DNA of 64,000 nt from Chamaecrista fasciculata. Lineage: Eukaryota; Streptophyta; Magnoliopsida; Fabales; Fabaceae. The DNA lies in NCBI GenBank assembly GCA_003254925.1, contig QANZ01021649.1, forward strand, positions 7,561 to 71,560, read 5' to 3'. The notes under the pieces are model-generated. The model was not told where the DNA came from and did not search any database. It worked only from the letters and a program-made list of their open reading frames with translations. Positions 59,781 through 64,000 of this stretch are shown one piece after another; position 1 is the first letter of the stretch; the number at the start of each line of letters is the position of its first letter. Position numbers and translations under genes: made by a program.

Positions 59781-60430
59781 TGATGAACCTGGTTTTGGCC
59801 GTAGGGCATTACCTGGTTCGATGAGGCAACTTTGGGTCAGAAGTCACCTACAAGACAATGAAAACACAGGGGTGGCCCTGCGATTCACCTCCGATGCTTA
59901 AGTCAGTAAAATAGCCTGAGAGCAATAGAGTGTGGAAAATGGAAATAGTGCGTACCTTTTTCCAGTAGAGGAGCTCTCCTTTTATACTGGTGAAGTGAGA
60001 CCTTTTTGACCTAGATATGGTCGAATGTGATCTTAACTGATTGGCCAAATCAGTTGTGATCCTTGGTGGAAATCCTAACTGTCCGTTATTCTCGCAGATC
60101 TGTTGGTCAGGATACAGGAATAAGTTGTTTGTTTCGTGGGCGCCAGTTTGTTGGCGTTCTCGCCTGACGCAAGGCGTTTGGTGTCTTAACCATGCTAGGA
60201 CTCTTTCTGTGGACGCCTAGCTGTTGGCGTCCTTGGTGCCTTACTTGTGTAGGGCTCTTTTGGCGCTCTTCGCTCAAGGGATTCCTTTGATGAGCCTTTG
60301 AACGCCTATGGCCTAGGTCTTCCAGTCCTCGAGTCATTAGGCCTATTATCACTAGTCCCAACAAAAGGAGTGAAGTTCTGTCCCCATCAGTGGAGTCCCA
60401 TCCCGGGTCGATGTCGCCAAATTTTGCGCT
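59780..60430 (-). promoter_or_regulatory. Minus-strand LTR-like promoter region of T
   Basis: On the minus strand a TATA box (TATAAAAGGAGAG, about 59973-59985) is followed by ACTGACTTAAGCATCGGAGG, a motif I associate with the R region of plant Ty3/gypsy LTRs. A candidate LTR start TGTTGGGACTAG lies at 60363. A TTTGGCGAC motif at 60413-60421 resembles primer sites of some gypsy elements but lies on the wrong side for that start, so the exact borders are unresolved. Many GGCGT/ACGCC words occur. Confidence 0.5.
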
Positions 60431-60985
60431 ACAGTTGATGGGGCGTTTTCTGTTCCAATGACTCTTTTTGGCGTCCTTACAAACTTGTCTTTTCGTATTC
60501 CTAGCTGATGTACCGCGTCGCTTGAAATCTTTGTGTCAGGGATCTCGTGGCCACGTGTCGATACGTGATTCGCCTTTCCTCCCTCATGATGGCGAAATCG
60601 CGAACCGAGGGGGCGCATTTAATGCAGCGCTTCGATTTTCGAGAAAAGTTGGAGAAAACCGCCATTTTTCTCTCTTCTCCCTCCTTGCTCGATCATTTTA
60701 TGCATTTTCGAAATTTCCTCTTTCCTCATTTCCTCTGAGTTTTCTCTCTTCTTCTGCATTTCAAGCCCTTGCTGCCTTCTTCGTTCTCGCTGCTTTCTGG
60801 TTGTTTTCTTCGACAATCAAGTGAAGTCTTCGTCTGGTAAGTTCTTTTCTCAAGTTTTTTCGCCGTGTTTTTGCGTGTTTCCAGTGTTTGCTTCATACTT
60901 ACCCAGTATTCGCCATGTTCTTCGCAGTGTTCATCAAGTTCTTCAGCTTCTTCTTCGCGGATCTTCTGCCAGACTATCATCGATC
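60431..60985 (+). other. Upstream region and 5' UTR of the T gene
   Basis: The stretch has no recognisable coding sequence; the short frames on both strands look like chance. A GTAAGT at about 60838 and a pyrimidine-rich stretch ending CTGCCAG at about 60971 could bound a 5' UTR intron, because the first coding ATG follows 15 bases later. I see no clear TATA box. Confidence 0.4.
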
Positions 60986-63547
60986 ATGGACTTCAACAAA
61001 TGTAAGTGTTTCTCCTTTCATAACCTTCGTTGCCCCTTGTTTGATTTTGCCATTTTCGTTTTGGGTTGGTAGGGTTTTGCTTGTTTGTCTGGTGGTCAAT
61101 CGCACTACGCAATGGGTTCTTTTTTCCCCCTTTTCCTTTTGTTTTTCTCTTTTTGGTGTTTTGGGTGGTGGAGGTGCATTCTCCGAGAAGTGTACTGAAC
61201 TGGTCCTGTTTCCACAGCTGCTGGAAACAAGATGGTTCCAGGGTCGTCAGCGCCCGGGCCGTCAGCGCCGCCAAGGGTTGATTCTCCTTCGGTTAGGGTT
61301 GGCGGTGACGCTACGGACTCCTCCTCCTCGACGTCGTCTGAAATTCGTGAGATGCTATCCCCGGATGAGGCGTCAGCGGGTGAGGAACGTTCAACGCCCC
61401 AGGCTACGGTCCCTATGTGGGCGTTTATAGGGGATGGCAATCCTGTGCAAACCATCTGTGGAGACGAGGTCAACTTTTTGGCTTATCCCGAATGGTTTTT
61501 TTCTTCGAGCAAGGGTTTAGCTAAAGTTCCCTTGGTCAAGGGCGCCCCAGAGACAATGCCTTGTGGTCCCGATAGGGCCGAAATAATGAGGAACGCGCGT
61601 CCTGTCGTTGATTGGCGTTGCCAGAATCCCGGCGCCAAAGTGCAGCCTCCACACTTGGATAAAACCAACGATGCCATTAAAGAGTTTTGGTGTTGGAACC
61701 ACGATGAGGTGCTCCTTCGAGAACTTAACGAGGAGCTAATAGCTAATTCAACTCGTCGGCGGTCTTCTGGGTGTCGCATCGCCTTTCCTAGTCATCTGGA
61801 GGATGGTCCTGATATGTTGTACACTGATGGTAGAGGGTTCCTGATTTGTGAGCACGTGCTTCGAGGTTGCGATATTGAGATGCCCTTCCATCCGGCGGTG
61901 TCGGACCTTCTGGCGATCATGAACGTCGCCCCCATTCAGTTGAGTGCCAATGGTTGGCGTATTCTCCTCGCATTTGTTGCAAAATGCCAGAGGGATGGCG
62001 TGAGCGCCACGGCTCGTCTGTTTCTCTTCTTTTTCTATCCACGATGGGTGGATAACCTGTTTATCTCCTACTATCGACGCCCTGGGCGTCCTCTGATTCT
62101 CGATCATGCTGTCAGCAATCCGAAGTCGTGGCAGTATAAGTTTTTTCTTATCGAGGGGTCTAGGTCGCGACGTCCTTTTTGGGTTCGCTCTTCGGATGAG
62201 CGTGCCATGTTTCCGCTTTCTTGGAGAAGGCCGCGCTTGGGTCCTTTCGAGTGTAACTGGCGGGACCTGACCGTGGATGAGCGCTTGGGGGCGTTGCGGT
62301 TGATCACCACTGACCCTCTTGACCCTAAGCGCTGTGTGTTGCTATCACTTATTGTTATAAGTTCTTTTCACATTTGCTTATTCAAAATTTTCTAATGTTT
62401 GCTTTGCTTTGTTTCAGTGCTCGATGTGAACGCCTCCAATGTCATAGGGAATCGGCGAGGTCAAGCCGATAAGGGCAAGGGGAAGGCAGTGGCCGCCCCT
62501 AAAACAGTTCCCAAGAAGACTACATTCGCCAACGCCATAGCGACAATCGCGGGGAAGAAGCCAGGGGGCGTTGTCATTCGGGAGCCGGTGTCGGTTCCGC
62601 GTCCTTCACCTCAGCAAGGGAAAGAGGGGGCGATCACTTCCAAAGATGGGGAGCCTCCTCAAAAACGCCGACGCCCCACTGTAGAAGTGCCCCAGATTCC
62701 GGCGGTTCCAGAGGAAGTCGGTTTCAACGCGCTCGAGTTTCTTTCCAAGTCCTTATCCGAAGAGGGCTCAGTGAAACGAGACGATTTGGCTCGGGCGTCT
62801 ACAGAAAATACTCAGGATCCTGCTGAGGAGGGGACCAGGTTTCTGCTAGCCGCAGGGATGCGGTTTCTTGCTAGCAGCGTCTCCCGGAAGGACCTTTTGT
62901 CCGAAAGGGATGCTGCGCGTGAGGACGCCAAGAAGTCGCGTCAAGAGCTGATCGAGCTGAAGGACGAAATCAATGTGATGAAGGCGTCCCAAGAGTCCCT
63001 GCAGGGCGATTATGATCGAAGGGGCAATCGGTTGAAGGAGGTCAATGATTTAAACGCCCAGCTAAATATTAAGGTGGCGTCCTTGGAGGAAGAGCTTCAG
63101 GATGCAAGGCAAAAGGTTGATGACCTATGTGCCTTGGCTGTGCGACAAGTCAAGTGGCGTGGATCACGCTATAATTACATCGGATTCAAGAACACCATTG
63201 CCCAGTTAAAGCTACGTAATCCGGACCTCAATACCAATTGGATATGCCCCAATAAGGTTGTAGAGGGGAGGCTTCTTCGAGACCCATACGAGGATGACCC
63301 CTTAGTGAGGATGCCTTGTATGCCTGAGAACTTCGATATGGCCGGCTATGAGTCCCAGGGCGACGAGGACTTCCCATGGTTTCCCAATATGGAAGTTCCC
63401 CTGCCCGGGGAGGAGCCCCCATCTAGTGCGGCGCCTTCATCAGACGCGGGAGTTGGCGTTCAGGGCGTTGTCGCCAATCAGGGGAGTGGGAGCACCAAGG
63501 GAGCTTCGAGCGCATCCACGATTGAAGATCCTCCTGCTGCCGCCTAG
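60986..63547 (+). CDS. Transposase_28-like retroelement protein, three exons
   Basis: The likely model joins 60986-61001, 61218-62333 and 62418-63547, 753 residues. Introns have GT...AG ends and pyrimidine-rich acceptors, and phases agree: five codons plus one base in exon 1 meet the frame that reaches the ATG at 61232, and exon 2 ends one base into a codon that exon 3 completes. Residues about 205-370 (ICEHVLRGCDIEMPFHP, LSANGWRILLAF) match my recollection of the 'putative gypsy type transposon' family (PF04195). A basic stretch with KRRRPT lies near 458-463, a coiled coil near 530-625, and the C-terminus is low-complexity. There are no premature stops. Its function is unknown. It lies antisense to the LTR-like region at its left, as do additional ORFs of some plant Ty3/gypsy elements. 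Confidence 0.72.
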
Positions 63548-64000
63548 GCCTGCGTGCCATTGGGCTTTTTCTTGGGCCTGCGTGCCTGCTTTTATAAATT
63601 TTGTTTTTATTTGGATTATGGCGTTGACGCCATCTTGGATAATGAACGCTGTTGGCCTATTGCGCCAGTGTTTTGGATTGTTTGGGCGTTGATGCCCTTA
63701 ATTAAGCTATTGTTGTGTTTAATTTTCTCTGCTTTGAGCGTTCCTATTTTGCGATGTGTTTTAAACTTATGTTTTTCGATTCGATCGATATGTTGTGCTG
63801 CACCCTAAGGTGCTGCCTTGCGTTGGGTACGCTTCGAGCGTTTTATGCGTATTATACGCTGAGTTTTGACTAGTCATCCAAGGGAGGGTCGGTCCGCATG
63901 GTAGTGAGTGCCATACTCACAAGGCTCCTTCGAGGGCCTTTTCGCTGCTGTGTCGAGGGCGTCCCCTCGAGCAGCGCCAACTTCATTGTTTGTTGAAGAG
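63548..64000 (+). other. Downstream region of the T gene
   Basis: This probable 3' UTR and spacer shows no recognisable coding sequence. Words such as GTTGACGCC and GGGCGTTGATGCC continue the local GGCGT/ACGCC enrichment. The overlapping open frames at 63348-63808 are hydrophobic by chance from T-rich DNA. The window ends without an element boundary. Confidence 0.5.

Noticed and set aside
60413-60421. Minus-strand TTTGGCGAC as a primer binding site with an LTR ending above it
   Set aside because: It would put the TATA box and R-like motif at 59980 inside the internal region, which does not fit. Kept only as conflicting evidence about the LTR border.
60888-61430. Alternative plus-strand frame overlapping the first intron of the T gene
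   Set aside because: It runs through the intron and through exon 2 in another frame, and becomes arginine-rich low complexity. The spliced model keeps the recognisable domain.

Overview
This window is a nuclear segment of a flowering-plant genome made almost entirely of nested LTR retrotransposons. I found no host gene, tRNA, rRNA or CRISPR array. The evidence is a repeated ~2.0-2.4 kb LTR (TGTTGGAGATTGTG or TGATGGAGATTGTG start, ...CCCAACA end), initiator-Met-tRNA primer binding sites, Ty1/copia gag-pol in GAG-PR-INT-RT-RH order, 5-bp target-site duplications (TSDs) around most insertions, and spliceosomal introns in the only other gene. One assembly gap (N) lies at 16369-16804. Letters A-T are local labels.

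Layout. H (1-1396, +) and D (minus, in pieces at 1397-2113, 27978-31306 and 40981-41265) are the oldest copia remnants; they meet head to head inside integrase. A (2114-27977, +, TSD GTTTA) sits in D and holds the only uninterrupted gag-pol frame (7705-11673). Its 5' LTR holds solo LTR B (2618-4659, TSD TTTTG). Its 3' LTR holds J (13453-27637, TSD CTTCT). J's gag holds solo LTR K (17317-21844, TSD TTAAG), which holds solo LTR L (17640-20065, TSD TCAGC). J's 3' LTR holds a 309-bp foldback MITE. C (31307-40980, +, TSD AAAAT) is a stop-ridden copy in D's LTR. F (41266-57014, +) starts inside D's LTR. E (41790-53376, minus, TSD GAGAT) sits in F's 5' LTR, and E's 5' LTR holds G1 (49043-51579, TSD GCAAA), a solo LTR of another, probably Ty3/gypsy, family. 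F is internally deleted so that its gag start is fused to mid-LTR. G2 (57015 to about 59780, minus), related to G1, lies in F's LTR remnant. The right end (about 59780-64000, T) holds a minus-strand LTR-like promoter region and, on the plus strand, a three-exon gene for a 753-residue protein of the 'putative gypsy type transposon' (Transposase_28-like) kind. This recalls the antisense additional ORFs of some plant Ty3/gypsy elements.

How it works together. A's frame is complete, but its 5' LTR has lost the TATA box and carries solo LTR B, so A is probably silent despite its intact ORF. The other copia copies are broken by stops, frameshifts, deletions or insertions. The most interesting signal is non-coding. 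The leader of every copia copy with a readable leader (A, C, D, E, F) carries three small hairpins at nearly fixed distances from the gag ATG (about -500, -400 and -135). Their loops are the same or nearly the same within one element but differ between elements, and copy D shows a compensated stem change. This looks like a three-part RNA signal that varies in concert.
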